Shown in pieces: positions 55,850-64,000 of a DNA stretch of 64,000 nt. Origin of the DNA: JBGSTR01 sp963707135 (GTDB taxonomy: Bacteria; Pseudomonadota; Gammaproteobacteria; Chromatiales; Chromatiaceae); contig CAVPOY010000047.1 in assembly GCA_963707135.1 (NCBI GenBank), forward strand, positions 1 through 64,000, written 5' to 3'. The position numbers were made by a program, and so were the translations under genes. Every line of letters begins with the position of its first letter. Position 1 is the stretch's first letter. The notes beneath the pieces were generated by a model. That model saw nothing but the letters and a program-made list of their open reading frames with translations, did not search any database and was not told where the DNA came from.

Positions 55850-56950
55850 CTAGAGGCGCATGGGCATTACCACAAAGGTCTCATCGCTGGCTCCGACTCC
55901 GCGCCAAATTGAACTGCTATCGCCATCCTGAAACCGAACCGCGACCCGTTGTTCCTCGATCGCGCCCAGTACGTCCAACAAATAGCCAACGTTGAATCCG
56001 ACCGCGGTCTGCTCCCCGGCATACTCCAACTCAATCTCCTCCTCGGCTTGCTCCTGCTCCGGGTTGTGCGCCTGCAAACGGAGTACGTTCTCACCAAACG
56101 ACAACCTCAACCCCCGATACTTCTCGTTCGACAATATCGCAGTCCTTGACAGCGCTCGTCTCAGTGAGTCCCTGTCCGCAGACGCCTCCTTGTTCAACTC
56201 CTTCGGTATTGCCCTTTCGTAATCCGGATATCGCCCGTCAATAAGTTTTGATGTGATTCGTGTTCCACCCAGTTGAACCCGAATACTTTTTTCGGCCAAC
56301 GTAACCACGACCGGACCGTCTGACGGTTCCAGTTGGCGCTTTAGCTCAAGCACTGTCTTGCTTGGAACTATTGCCTGTATGGGATCGCCAATATCCAGGA
56401 CAGCTTCGCTCTGGAGCTTTGCAAGACGATGCCCGTCCGTAGCCACCGCCGTGATTCCGGAGGCGTCAAACGCGAGAAGCAGGCCGTTCAGGTAATACCG
56501 AACATCCTGCTGAGCCATAGCAAACGCCGTCTTATCCAACAAGCGCTTCAGATACCGCTCCGCGAGCTCCAGTCGGACACCGCCCAACTCGTCGTCAACG
56601 CGCGGAAAATCTGCTGCCGGCAACACACCCAGCACAAACCGGGATCGGCCGGAACTCACGGTGCAGCGCTCGCCCGTTACCCTGAACGTTAGATCCGCCC
56701 CTTCAGGCAGTGATCGACAGATATCGGCGAGCTTTCTTGCGGGAACAGTGACTTCACCGGGGTGAAGGACGTGCGCCACACAATCGGACCGAATCTCTAC
56801 CTCAAGGTCAGTACCGAACATCCGCAACCGATTGCCCGATGCCTCAAGCAGCAAATTTCCAAGGATCGGCAGCGTTTGTCGTCGCTCTACGACTCCCACC
56901 GCCCGTGTGAGCGTGGGGAGCAAGACCTCCCGGTTCGCGATGAGCTCCAT
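55850..56950 (-). CDS. dnaN: DNA polymerase III beta sliding clamp
   Basis: Ring-shaped clamp for DNA polymerase III, 366 residues. Starts MELIANREVLLPTLTRAVGVVERRQTLPILGN and ends VVMPMRL, the conserved C-terminus that forms the protein-binding pocket. Internal signatures VATDGHRLA and FPRVDDE..RLELAERYLKRLLDKTAFAMAQQDVRYYLNGLLL. AAGGAG lies eight bases before the ATG. It follows dnaA in the same direction. Confidence 0.97.
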   Translation of the reverse strand: MELIANREVLLPTLTRAVGVVERRQTLPILGNLLLEASGNRLRMFGTDLEVEIRSDCVAHVLHPGEVTVPARKLADICRSLPEGADLTFRVTGERCTVSSGRSRFVLGVLPAADFPRVDDELGGVRLELAERYLKRLLDKTAFAMAQQDVRYYLNGLLLAFDASGITAVATDGHRLAKLQSEAVLDIGDPIQAIVPSKTVLELKRQLEPSDGPVVVTLAEKSIRVQLGGTRITSKLIDGRYPDYERAIPKELNKEASADRDSLRRALSRTAILSNEKYRGLRLSFGENVLRLQAHNPEQEQAEEEIELEYAGEQTAVGFNVGYLLDVLGAIEEQRVAVRFQDGDSSSIWRGVGASDETFVVMPMRL

Positions 56951-57138
56951 TTATTACACTCCTTATCTTTACCGAATACAGTAGTGTTAATAAGCGCTGT
57001 GGATAATTGCCGGTATCTGAAATTTACTAATGAAAACAATGCGATCAGAATCTGAAACGAGCTGCACAACCGCTTCTTGAGCTGTGGAAAAGCCGTAGTC
57101 AAATGGGTTGCTCAAAACTGTAAACAGCTTTTCAACAG
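56951..57138. promoter_or_regulatory. dnaA-dnaN intergenic region with DnaA boxes
   Basis: 188 bp, AT-rich for this genome. It contains a perfect DnaA box TGTGGATAA at 56998-57006 and a weaker one, TGTGGAAAA, at 57083-57091, next to AT-rich tracts (for example GAAATTTACTAATGAAAAC near 57020). It may carry the dnaN promoter and be part of the origin. Confidence 0.6.
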
Positions 57139-58479
57139 TTAGGAGGTCAAGGTTCTCAACAAGTTCTTGTAGTCTTCCTCGACCGTGAGGTCGCTATCGC
57201 GAAGCTCCTTTATCCTTCGGGTGGCGTGCAGTACCGTCGTGTGATCACGTCCACCAAACTTTCCCCCGATCTCCGGGAGGCTATGTTTCGTAAGCTCCTT
57301 CGCCAGCGCCATCGCCATCTGTCTTGGCCGGGCTATCGACCGACTTCGTTTGGCGGACAAGAGGTCCGATGTCCTGATCTTGAAATACTCGGCAACAGTC
57401 TTTTGAATATTCTCTACGCTAACTTGCTTGTCCTGTGCCGCGAGCATATCCCTAAGGGCATCCTTGGCGAAGTCCAGGGTGATGGGCTTGCCCGTGAACT
57501 GCGCATTTGCAGCCAACCGCCGAAGCGCCCCCTCCAGGTCCCGGATATTGGATCGAATGCGGCGGCCAACAAAAAAACCGACATCCTCGGGGAGCGAGAT
57601 ACCGAGTTGATTCGCCTTACTGTGCAGAATGGCAACGCTGGTTTCCATATCAGGCGGCTCAATCGCTACCGTCAGTCCCCAGCCAAAGCGCGACTTGAGA
57701 CGTTCCTCTAGCCCCACCACCTCCTTCGGGAAGCGATCGCTAGAGAGCACGATCTGCTGGCGCGACTCAAACAAGGCATTGAAAGTATGAAAAAATTCTT
57801 CCTGCGAGCGCTCCTTTCCCGCGAAGAACTGGACGTCGTCAATCAGCAAGGCGTTGACTGATCGGTACTTTCGTTTGAACTCGTCGATTTTGTTGTGCTG
57901 CAGCGCCTTGATCATCTCCGCGACGAAGCGTTCGGAGTGCAGGTACACGACCCGCGCCGTCGGATTGGTATCCAGCACCATATTCCCAACGGCGTGCATC
58001 AGATGAGTCTTACCCAGTCCCACGCCCCCGTAGATAAAAAGCGGGTTGTAGGCCACGCCTGGGTTCTGGCCGATCTGAATTGACGCAGCCCTGGCGATCT
58101 GGTTGGACTTTCCCTCTACAAAGGTCTCGAACGTAAAGTCGGCGTTGAGCTTCGCCTCTGACCGCCTTTCGTCAAGCTTCTTCCCCGAGCCCGACGACGG
58201 GCTGATTACTTGCGCCATCTGTCGTCCGGGAGACGCGCGCTCAAGCGCCCCGACTTCGAAGCTGATCCGTGGGACCTCACCGCCGCTGAACAGCGTGCAG
58301 AGATCGAGCAGCCGGGCCTCGTAGTGTTGGCGGGCCCAGTCCTGCACGAATCGATTTGGGGCGAACAGACGCAGCACCTCACCATCCAGGCGTGCTTGAA
58401 GCGGCATTATCCAGGTGTTGAACTCGGCCGTGGTCAGCTCCCCTTTGAGCTGTTTGACGCATTCCTCCCAAACTCCCAC
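57139..58479 (-). CDS. dnaA: Chromosomal replication initiator DnaA
   Basis: 446 residues from GTG 58479, five bases after GGGAG; longer in-frame versions overlap the DnaA box region. Domain I VWEECVKQLKGELTTAEFNTWIMPLQA, a short domain II, AAA+ domain III with Walker A YGGVGLGKTHLMHAVGN and Walker B ALLIDDVQFFAGKE, and domain IV with the DnaA signature IGGKFGGRDHTTVLHATRRI. First gene of the dnaA-dnaN unit and divergent from rpmH. Confidence 0.97.
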   Translation of the reverse strand: MGVWEECVKQLKGELTTAEFNTWIMPLQARLDGEVLRLFAPNRFVQDWARQHYEARLLDLCTLFSGGEVPRISFEVGALERASPGRQMAQVISPSSGSGKKLDERRSEAKLNADFTFETFVEGKSNQIARAASIQIGQNPGVAYNPLFIYGGVGLGKTHLMHAVGNMVLDTNPTARVVYLHSERFVAEMIKALQHNKIDEFKRKYRSVNALLIDDVQFFAGKERSQEEFFHTFNALFESRQQIVLSSDRFPKEVVGLEERLKSRFGWGLTVAIEPPDMETSVAILHSKANQLGISLPEDVGFFVGRRIRSNIRDLEGALRRLAANAQFTGKPITLDFAKDALRDMLAAQDKQVSVENIQKTVAEYFKIRTSDLLSAKRSRSIARPRQMAMALAKELTKHSLPEIGGKFGGRDHTTVLHATRRIKELRDSDLTVEEDYKNLLRTLTS

Positions 58480-58712
58480 GGCGACTCCCGACGATGATGT
58501 CCGTTTGATCTTGTTGAGGCCAATGCGCTCGACGACCCACTGGCGGTTCGTGCCGCTGCAGTCTATCGTCCCGGAGCGCACTTATCCACAACCGATCTCT
58601 CCGGAGACTGATCCAATATTCGTTGACTTTTCAATATGAATTACCTAACCTTCTGCGTCTTTTTCCGGGGCGAGATCGCGACCGCGATGTCCCGTTTTTA
58701 GAGCAAAGACAC
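58480..58712. promoter_or_regulatory. dnaA-rpmH intergenic region, candidate oriC
   Basis: 233 bp between divergent dnaA and rpmH. A perfect DnaA box TTATCCACA lies at 58582-58590, followed by an AT-rich tract (58614-58650). In pseudomonads this interval is oriC. Only one perfect box is visible, so the origin may also use the dnaA-dnaN and dnaN-gyrB gaps. Confidence 0.5.
58623..58651 (+). promoter_or_regulatory. Sigma-70 promoter of rpmH-rnpA
   Basis: TTGACT (58623-58628), a 17-base spacer, TAACCT (58646-58651). Good match to the consensus and ideally placed about 60 bp before rpmH. Confidence 0.7.
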
Positions 58713-58847
58713 ATGAAGCGTACCTTTCAGCCCAGCCGACTCAAGCGTGCTCGAGTCCACGGCTTCCGTGCCCGATCCGCCACCCGAAACGGTCGCAAGG
58801 TCCTCAGTGCCCGTCGCGCCAAGGGCCGCGTCCGCCTGATCCCCTGA
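58713..58847 (+). CDS. rpmH: 50S ribosomal protein L34
   Basis: 44 residues, MKRTFQPSRLKRARVHGFRARS..GRKVLSARRAKGRVRL, the full and typical L34 sequence. It is the first gene of the rpmH-rnpA-yidD-yidC-mnmE cluster next to dnaA and has a good sigma-70 promoter. Confidence 0.98.
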   Translation: MKRTFQPSRLKRARVHGFRARSATRNGRKVLSARRAKGRVRLIP

Positions 58848-58849
58848 AT

Positions 58850-59251
58850 CTGACGTACAAGCTCTACCGGAACGAACCGGGTTCCGCCGAACCCAACCAA
58901 CGCCTCTCGCCCAAGCACCGACTGAAGCGCTCGGCGGACTTCAAGCGCGTTTTCGCTTCGCCCGTTCGGTACCCCGGTTCGGGCTTCGTCGTTCTGGCGC
59001 GCGGTAATGCCGAAGGGCACGCCCGTCTTGGACTCGCGATCGCCAAGCGGTGCGCTCCCCGTGCAGTCGACCGAAATCGACTGAAGCGGCTCGCTCGTGA
59101 GAGCTTTCGACTTCATCGCCTGAGGTTGCCACCCGTCGACGTTGTCGTGTTATGCGCACGGGGCGCGGCGGAATTACCTAACCGCCGGCTCGTCGCCACA
59201 CTCGAGCGGGCCTGGACCACACTAGAGAATCACCCATGCGTCGACTGCTGA
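58850..59251 (+). CDS. rnpA: Ribonuclease P protein component
   Basis: Protein subunit that helps the RNase P RNA mature tRNA 5' ends. The frame from about 58904 encodes LSPKHRLKRSADFKRVFASPVR and the RNase P signature RAVDRNRLKRLARESFR, ending LENHPCVDC at 59251. The frame is open back to an aat codon at 58847 overlapping the rpmH stop, but has no ATG, GTG or TTG; the only possibility is a CTG at 58850. Either a CTG start is used or an error altered the true start. Missed by ordinary start rules for that reason. About 133 residues. Confidence 0.85.
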   Translation: MTYKLYRNEPGSAEPNQRLSPKHRLKRSADFKRVFASPVRYPGSGFVVLARGNAEGHARLGLAIAKRCAPRAVDRNRLKRLARESFRLHRLRLPPVDVVVLCARGAAELPNRRLVATLERAWTTLENHPCVDC

Positions 59252-59485
59252 TCGGTTTGATTCGCGGGTACCAGTACCTGCTCAGCCCGCTGATCGGACC
59301 CCACTGCCGGTTTTTTCCCTCCTGCTCTCACTACGCCGCGGAGGCGATAGAGCGCCACGGCGTTGTCGCGCGGCGGATTTCTGGCGGCACGGCGGCTGGG
59401 GCGTTGCCACCCGTGGCACCCTGGTGGGGTCGATCCGGTTCCGGAGGTCACCCGGGGCTACGCGACATGGATAACCGGCGCCTGA
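59236..59485 (+). CDS. yidD: Membrane protein insertion efficiency factor YidD, frameshifted
   Basis: Starts ATG 59236 inside the end of rnpA: MRRLLIGLIRGYQYLLSPLIGP with the family motif CRFFPSCSHYAAEAIERHG. The conserved second half, FLAARRLGRCHPWHPGGVDPVP, is in another frame and ends at TGA 59483-59485, overlapping yidC. A single extra base near 59367-59373 (GTCGCGCGGCGG) explains the break. Intact length would be about 82 residues. YidD assists YidC-dependent insertion. Confidence 0.85.
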
Positions 59486-61157
59486 TTCTCTTTTTCGCCC
59501 TCGCGGCGGTTCTGTTGTTGATCTATCAGAGCTGGGTGCAGGACTACGGTCAAGCAAGCCACGCCACCCTTGAGCAGTGCCGAGTCGAAGCCGACCGAAG
59601 AAGGCCCTGCCGCGGACGCGGGCGTTCCTCGGGTCGCGACGACTCCCACCCAGGTGACACCCGGCTCAGACGTTGCGTCGGCTTCTGCCGCCATCGGGGG
59701 TACCAGAGAACCAGGCCGAGTCACTGATCCGCGTCGAAACGGACGTCATACGCCTCGATATATCCCCGCGAGGCGGCACGGTATCGAGCGTCTGGTTGCT
59801 CGACTACCCGGTCGAGCCCGAGCGTCCAGACGACAAGCTCAGGCTAATGAAGCCGGAGCCGCCCAACATGTTCATCGCCCAGTCGGGGCTGATCGGGCAG
59901 GAAGCCTCGATGCTGCCGAACCACGAGGCGCTGTTCGAGAGCTCCAGCGCCAGCTATCGCATGGAACCGGGGCAGGACACTCTGGAGGTCGACCTTAAGT
60001 GGTCGAACGCTGCCGGGATTACCGTCACCAAGACCTTCATCTTCCAGCGCGGCAGCTACACGATCGAGCTACGCCAGGCGGTGACCAACGAGACGGGCTC
60101 ACCCATCGTGGCGAGGGAATATGCCCAGCTACAGCGCACTGAGCTGCACGACCCGAACCAGTCCCAGTTCATCTATACCTTCACCGGCGGTGTCTACTAC
60201 ACACCGGCGGACAAGTACAAGAAGATATCTTTCAAGGACATGAGCGCCGAGAAGCTCGAGCTGCCGGTCACCGACGGCTGGATCGCGATGATTCAGCACT
60301 ATTTTTTGGCGGCCTGGGTCCCTCCGCGTGGGGTCGAGGAGACCTTCTACACGAACGTACTTGACGGATCCCGCTACATCATCGGCAAGTACTCCCCGGC
60401 GGTCAGCGTCCCCGCAGGCGCCACGCACACCTTCGACAACCGGCTTTTCGCCGGACCAAAGCTCCAAGATCACCTCGCCGAGGTCGCACCGGGACTCGAG
60501 CTCGCGGTGGATTACGGCTGGTTGACCGTGATCGCTCAGCCGATCTACTGGCTGCTAAGCAAGATCCATTCGGTGGTCGGCAACTGGGGCTGGTCCATCA
60601 TCGTGCTGACCATCCTGATCAAGTTGGCCTTCTACAAGCTGTCCGAGACCAGCTACAAGTCCATGGCCAACATGCGCCAGGTGACCCCCAGGATCCAGGC
60701 CCTTAAGGACAGGTACGGCGACGACAAACAGCGCCTGAACCAGGCCATGATGGATCTCTACAAGACCGAAAAGATCAATCCGCTGGGCGGTTGTCTGCCG
60801 ATTCTGATCCAGATCCCGGTCTTCATCGCCCTGTACTGGGTGCTGCTCGAGAGCGTCGAGATGCGGCAGGCCCCCTTCGCGCTATGGATCAACAATCTGT
60901 CCGCCCCGGATCCGTATTTCGTGCTGCCGCTGATCATGGGGGTGTCCATGTTCGTGCAGCAGAAGCTGAATCCAGCGCCCCCGGACCCGATGCAGGCGAA
61001 AATCATGATGAGCCTGCCGTTCGTCTTCACGGTCTTCTTCGCGTTCTTCCCGGCGGGTCTGGTTCTTTACTGGACGGTGAACAACATCCTGTCCATCGCC
61101 CAGCAGTGGCATATAACCCGCAACATCGAGCGGGCGGCCGCGAAGAAACGAAAGTAG
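59467..61157 (+). CDS. yidC: Membrane protein insertase YidC, two frameshifts near the N-terminus
   Basis: Starts ATG 59467: MDNRRLILFFALAAVLLLIYQSWVQDYG, the first membrane helix. The linker continues in a second frame from about 59555 (SSAESKPTEEGPAADAGVP) and the rest in a third frame from about 59697 (VPENQAESLIRVETDVIRLD). The first shift coincides with a tandem CAAGCAAG (59551-59558), the second with a run of five G (about 59694-59700). The periplasmic domain and five-helix insertase core are complete (VVGNWGWSIIVLTILIKLAFY, NPLGGCLPILIQIPVFIALYWVL). About 561 residues if corrected. Essential in most bacteria, so errors are suspected. Confidence 0.92.
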
Positions 61158-61189
61158 TCCGGTACCGGTGTAGCCTGGCTTTCGGCTCC

Positions 61190-62527
61190 GTGTCGGTCGA
61201 CACCATTGCCGCCGTAGCCACGCCACCCGGCGCCGGCGGGATCGGCGTGGTACGTATCAGCGGACCGCTCGTCCCCGAGATCGCCCGCGGCGTGTTCGGT
61301 TGGGTCCCGAGCCCTCGTCAGGCTTTGTTCGAGGGCTTCCGGGGAGGCGACGGTGAAATTATCGACGAGGGTATCGCGCTCTTTTTCCCGGCGCCCCGTT
61401 CGTTCACGGGCGAAGACGTTCTGGAGCTCCAGGGCCACGGCGGACCCGTGGTCATGGATCTGCTGCTACAGCGCTGCTTGGAGCTCGGCGCGCGGCCAGC
61501 GCGCCCAGGGGAGTTTACCGAGCGCGCGTTCCTCAACGGCAAGCTCGACCTCGCTCAGGCCGAGGCCGTCGCTGACCTGATCGAGAGTTCGACGGCGCTT
61601 GGCGCACGTCTCGCGGTCCGAAGCCTGCAGGGTGCTTTTTCTCGAAGAATCGACGACCTGATCGAGCGCCTGATTCGGCTGCGTACCTATATCGAGGCAA
61701 CACTCGACTTTCCCGACGATGAGATCGACGTCTCAAGCGAGCCGGCCGTCGCCGCACACATCGAAGAGCTCATCCAGCATTCACTCGGGATCCTCACGGA
61801 CGCCCGGCAGGGCCAGGTCATCCGGGAAGGGCTTAGGGTCGTGATAGCTGGCCCACCAAATGCAGGTAAATCGAGTATTCTCAATGCCTTATCAGGTACC
61901 GACGCGGCGATCGTGACCGACATCCCCGGGACCACGCGCGACGTTCTCGGCCATGACATTCAGATCGATGGTCTGCCCGTGAGGATCCTCGACACCGCGG
62001 GGATCCGCGAAGCCCGCGATCCGGTGGAACAGGAGGGCGTGCGGCGGGCTCGACGCGCGCTGGAGCAGGCCGACCTGGTGCTTTGGGTATACGATGCATC
62101 GTCCGGCCTGACCGGTTTCCCTCCGGATGGAGCGCTTTCGGGCGCGCCCGTGACCCGCGTGCGCAACAAAATTGACCTGATCGGTGAGCGGCCGACCGTG
62201 ACAAAGACGCGTGACGGATCGGAGGTCGCCTTGTCCGCCCTCACCGGTGAAGGATTGGATTTGCTTCGCGCCCGCATTAAGACCAGAGCCGGGGTCGACA
62301 TGCTGACCGAAGGCGCCTTCGTCGCCCGCCGTCGGCACCTAGACGCGCTCGGGCGGGGTCTGGAGGACCTGAGGGGCGCCCAAGGGGCTCTACTGGACGG
62401 TTCTGGAGCCGAGCTCGCCGCCGAGCACCTCTTGGCGGCCCAACAGGCTTTCGGCGAGATCACCGGCCGATTCACGTCCGATGACCTCCTCGGGCGCATA
62501 TTTTCCAGCTTTTGTATCGGAAAATGA
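61190..62527 (+). CDS. mnmE: tRNA-modifying GTPase MnmE
   Basis: Works with MnmG to add carboxymethylaminomethyl groups to wobble uridine 34. 445 residues from GTG 61190 (VSVDTIAAVATPPGAGGIGVVRISG). N-terminal folate-binding domain with RPARPGEFTERAFLNGKLDLAQAEAVADLI, inserted G domain with P-loop GPPNAGKSSILNAL, TTRD, DTAGIRE and NKID, and the catalytic C-terminal CIGK. The start lies 33 bp after yidC. mnmG is not in the window. Confidence 0.97.
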   Translation: MSVDTIAAVATPPGAGGIGVVRISGPLVPEIARGVFGWVPSPRQALFEGFRGGDGEIIDEGIALFFPAPRSFTGEDVLELQGHGGPVVMDLLLQRCLELGARPARPGEFTERAFLNGKLDLAQAEAVADLIESSTALGARLAVRSLQGAFSRRIDDLIERLIRLRTYIEATLDFPDDEIDVSSEPAVAAHIEELIQHSLGILTDARQGQVIREGLRVVIAGPPNAGKSSILNALSGTDAAIVTDIPGTTRDVLGHDIQIDGLPVRILDTAGIREARDPVEQEGVRRARRALEQADLVLWVYDASSGLTGFPPDGALSGAPVTRVRNKIDLIGERPTVTKTRDGSEVALSALTGEGLDLLRARIKTRAGVDMLTEGAFVARRRHLDALGRGLEDLRGAQGALLDGSGAELAAEHLLAAQQAFGEITGRFTSDDLLGRIFSSFCIGK

Positions 62528-62680
62528 CCTCGTTGTTGAAGACTTCGTAAGCTCAAGCGCGAGACCCGCCCCAATTCGTTCGACGTCAGAACTTGCGAGC
62601 CGGCTCATCCCGGGTGCACGCGCGTGTCCACAATTTTCAGGGGGCGGCATCGCGCCAATAAACTGTTCTATGCAGACAGC
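62528..62680. other. Region after mnmE
   Basis: 153 bp between the mnmE stop and the presumed left end of the IS remnant. No gene or clear terminator seen. Confidence 0.4.
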
Positions 62681-62752
62681 TGTTGAGGCCGGTTGAAACC
62701 TTACCAGGGTGTTCAACCTTACCTGCTCGATTTCTGAGCAGGAGACTGGAGG

Positions 62753-62929
62753 GTGATCACCATGGCCACGCTTGGCAAGATCCGCAGGATGTACTTTCTG
62801 GACGGTCTGTCCCTATCGGAGATTTCGCGGCGCACGAGTCTGTTGCGCAACACCATCAGGGCCTGGCTGAGGAAGCCCGAGGGCACGGAGCCGAGGTATC
62901 AGCGCGCGGCAGCGGGAGAGGTGCTGTGA
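62753..62929 (+). pseudogene. istA: IstA transposase N-terminal fragment (IS21 family)
   Basis: 58 residues from GTG 62753 (or ATG 62762: MATLGKIRRMYFLDGLSLSE). The helix-turn-helix GLSLSEISRRTSLLRNTIRAWLRKPEG is typical of the IstA DNA-binding domain. A TGA at 62927 ends it, and no catalytic DDE domain follows. GGAGGG lies just before the GTG. Inactive remnant. Confidence 0.75.
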
Positions 62930-63238
62930 TTCATATGCCGAGCCCCCGGCTCCTTAAGCTGGCGGCATGGGCACCCGCGGTAACCTCTTCCCGATGATTT
63001 CCCCGCTGACCAGTTCGCCATCGTGGCGTTTTGCGCCGGTTGCGGCCGCTCGACGCCGCTGGAACGCGCACGAGTTCCAGTCGGAGTGACGGTCCAAGGA
63101 CGCCTCGACTCGGATCATCTACACGGTGGCGGGAGGCTTTCAGTACGGCCGTTGCGCGGAATCCTCTGCGGTGCACTCCGCCGACGCCCTCTGAGTTCCA
63201 TGCGGGTGCATCCCAGCTGTGGCGGGGCGAGAGGCAGC

Positions 63239-63358
63239 GTTGCCGGTTTCCACGATGTGGCAATGAGGGGGGATGTGGTCAAAGTCGTCGGTGGTCATCG
63301 TGGAATAGCTGAAGACCTGCTCCCACTGGGCGAAGGAGGAACTGGTGGTGATGATCGG
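63239..63358 (-). pseudogene. istB: IstB ATPase C-terminal fragment (IS21 family)
   Basis: Read on the minus strand: IITTSSSFAQWEQVF, then MTTDDFDHIPPHCHIVETGN. This resembles the C-terminal part of IstB (ITTNLxFxEWxxVF..MTxALLDRLxHHCxIxETGN) with several substitutions, and a stop codon interrupts the frame just upstream (63359-63361). No Walker motifs are found, so only a decayed fragment remains. Confidence 0.5.
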
Positions 63359-63825
63359 TCAGTTGCGGCCCCAGAACCGGCTGACGGCGTGGAAGGTAGG
63401 CGCGCCGATGATCCACCAGCCGCCGGGCCCAGGGATGACCGACATTGACGACCTCATCGCCGCCGCCCCGGTAACCGCATCGAGTTCCTCGGCGGGCTCG
63501 TGCACCTCGCCGGGGCGCCCTGCCCAACCCCGATCAGCTGGCGTGGCTCGATGCCCCTCCAGGGGGCTGGCAAGATCCTCGACGTGCACGACGTCCACGG
63601 TTGCCTCGTGAGGCGTGATGACGGGGTTGCCGAGATCAGGGTGGCCATCATCGAGGGGCTCGACGAGAGCCTGTACCACGGCAACCCCGAGGCCCCGATC
63701 CCGTGGGGCCGGTATTGGGTAGGACGGGATGTTCCACGGAGCTGGCGCTCCGGGGAGCGGGGGCTGGTTGCCTGATCTCCGGGGACAATTCCGATCACCG
63801 TCCCCGTTTTGTCCCCGCCACGAAG
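63359..63825 (+). other. Unassigned region, one possible open frame
   Basis: An open frame at 63500-63775 could encode 91 residues with a sensible-looking stretch (VAEIRVAIIEGLDESLYHGNPEAPIPWGRYWVGRD), but it has no ribosome binding site and I do not recognise it. It may be part of a degraded accessory gene next to the tRNA. I would not call it a gene without homologues. Confidence 0.25.
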
Positions 63826-63862
63826 AACGGCTTGCCGGATCTCCAGGCAAGCCGTTGTTTTT
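63826..63862. terminator. Hairpin with T-run next to tRNA-Phe
   Basis: A perfect 11-bp stem AACGGCTTGCC (63826-63836), loop ggatctcca, GGCAAGCCGTT (63846-63856), then GTTTTT on the plus strand. On the minus strand it lies directly after the tRNA 3' end and is followed by CTTCG. It can end plus-strand transcription and probably also the tRNA transcript. Confidence 0.7.
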
Positions 63863-63864
63863 CA

Positions 63865-63940
63865 TGGTGCCCAGGGGCGGAATCGAACCACCGACACGGG
63901 GATTTTCAGTCCCCTGCTCTACCAACTGAGCTACCTGGGC
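63865..63940 (-). tRNA. tRNA-Phe (GAA)
   Basis: 76 nt on the minus strand, with CCA encoded at the 3' end (63865-63867). Acceptor stem GCCCAGG pairs with CCTGGGC; D arm GCTC..GAGC; anticodon stem GGGGA/TCCCC with loop CTGAAAA, anticodon GAA; T loop GGTTCGATTCC. All arms are complete. It lies beside the IS21 remnant, consistent with tRNA genes serving as landing sites. Confidence 0.97.
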
Positions 63941-64000
63941 GGGTCTTGTCGCCGATGCCGGCCGACGATCAGGCGGAGCCGTGTATTTAAGCCCTCAGCG

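Larger units (their letters stand above)
62681..63358. mobile_element. IS21-family remnant
   Basis: Begins with TGTTGAGGCCGG at 62681, followed by near-direct repeats GTTGAAACCTTACC (62691-62704) and GTTCAACCTTACC (62711-62723), the repeated-end structure of IS21 elements, and a hairpin CCTGCTC..GAGCAGG (62722-62742). It holds a truncated istA on the plus strand and an istB fragment on the minus strand. Opposite orientations show deletion and rearrangement. The right boundary is not defined. Confidence 0.6.

Noticed and set aside
59467..59727. Programmed ribosomal frameshifting in yidC
   Set aside because: Two shifts at unrelated sequences within a poorly conserved linker and no slippery heptamer with downstream structure; error or mutation is simpler.

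Overview
The window is a GC-rich bacterial chromosome segment that reads as a sulfur-oxidising gammaproteobacterium of the Chromatiales/Ectothiorhodospira type. This is inferred from gene content and order: pilMNOPQ-aroKB-gltBD, glyQS-gmhB-plsC, gyrB/dnaN/dnaA next to rpmH-rnpA-yidD-yidC-mnmE, secB-gpsA-trmL, glnA with ntrBC, and a soxYZ cassette with a cytochrome c-rhodanese fusion. No database search was possible.

Layout: 1-2.8 kb rpmE, citrate synthase, an unknown gene on the minus strand. 3.1-8.2 kb type IV pilus assembly operon pilMNOPQ. 8.3-9.9 kb shikimate genes aroK and aroB. 10.2-16.4 kb glutamate synthase gltBD, preceded by a sigma-54-like promoter and followed by a clear terminator. 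16.8-19.1 kb sulfur cassette: small secreted protein, cytochrome c-rhodanese, soxY (frameshifted in its Tat signal), soxZ. 19.3-30.4 kb, minus strand, a type II secretion locus transcribed gspE-F-G-H-I-J-K, a 385-bp gap, then gspL-M-C-D. Directly upstream are two surface-polysaccharide genes (WbpM/CapD-like and WecA/WbpL-like). 33.4-37.5 kb yajL-like, carboxy-terminal protease, envC, and a divergent ArsR-type regulator with the cysteine pair of persulfide sensors. 37.7-40.1 kb rhodanese, secB, gpsA, trmL. 41.2-46.0 kb ntrC, ntrB, a DUF4124 protein and glnA, with an NtrC-like operator upstream. 46.5-47.7 kb a decayed cation-efflux gene. 47.9-52.5 kb glyQ, glyS, MazG-like, gmhB, plsC. 52.6-58.7 kb replication region gyrB, dnaN, dnaA with two parS centromere sites and several DnaA boxes, but no recF. 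58.7-62.5 kb rpmH, rnpA, yidD, yidC, mnmE. The right end holds IS21-family remnants and tRNA-Phe.

The most unusual signal is a roughly 153-bp intergenic element present three times (1951-2103, 34031-34184, and inverted at 23869-24020). Each copy can fold into the same series of five hairpins, while the stem sequences differ between copies with compensating changes. It matches no family I recognise and is the best candidate here for an undescribed structured RNA or mobile DNA element.

Nitrogen assimilation is well represented: glnA, ntrBC and gltBD probably respond to the same signal. Sulfur handling appears three times (soxYZ with cytochrome-rhodanese, the ArsR dithiol regulator, the membrane rhodanese). 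Several conserved genes (soxY, gspM, yidD, yidC twice) carry single frameshifts; because yidC is normally essential, some of these are probably consensus errors. TTG and GTG starts are frequent, often supported by a good ribosome binding site or a four-base overlap with the preceding stop.
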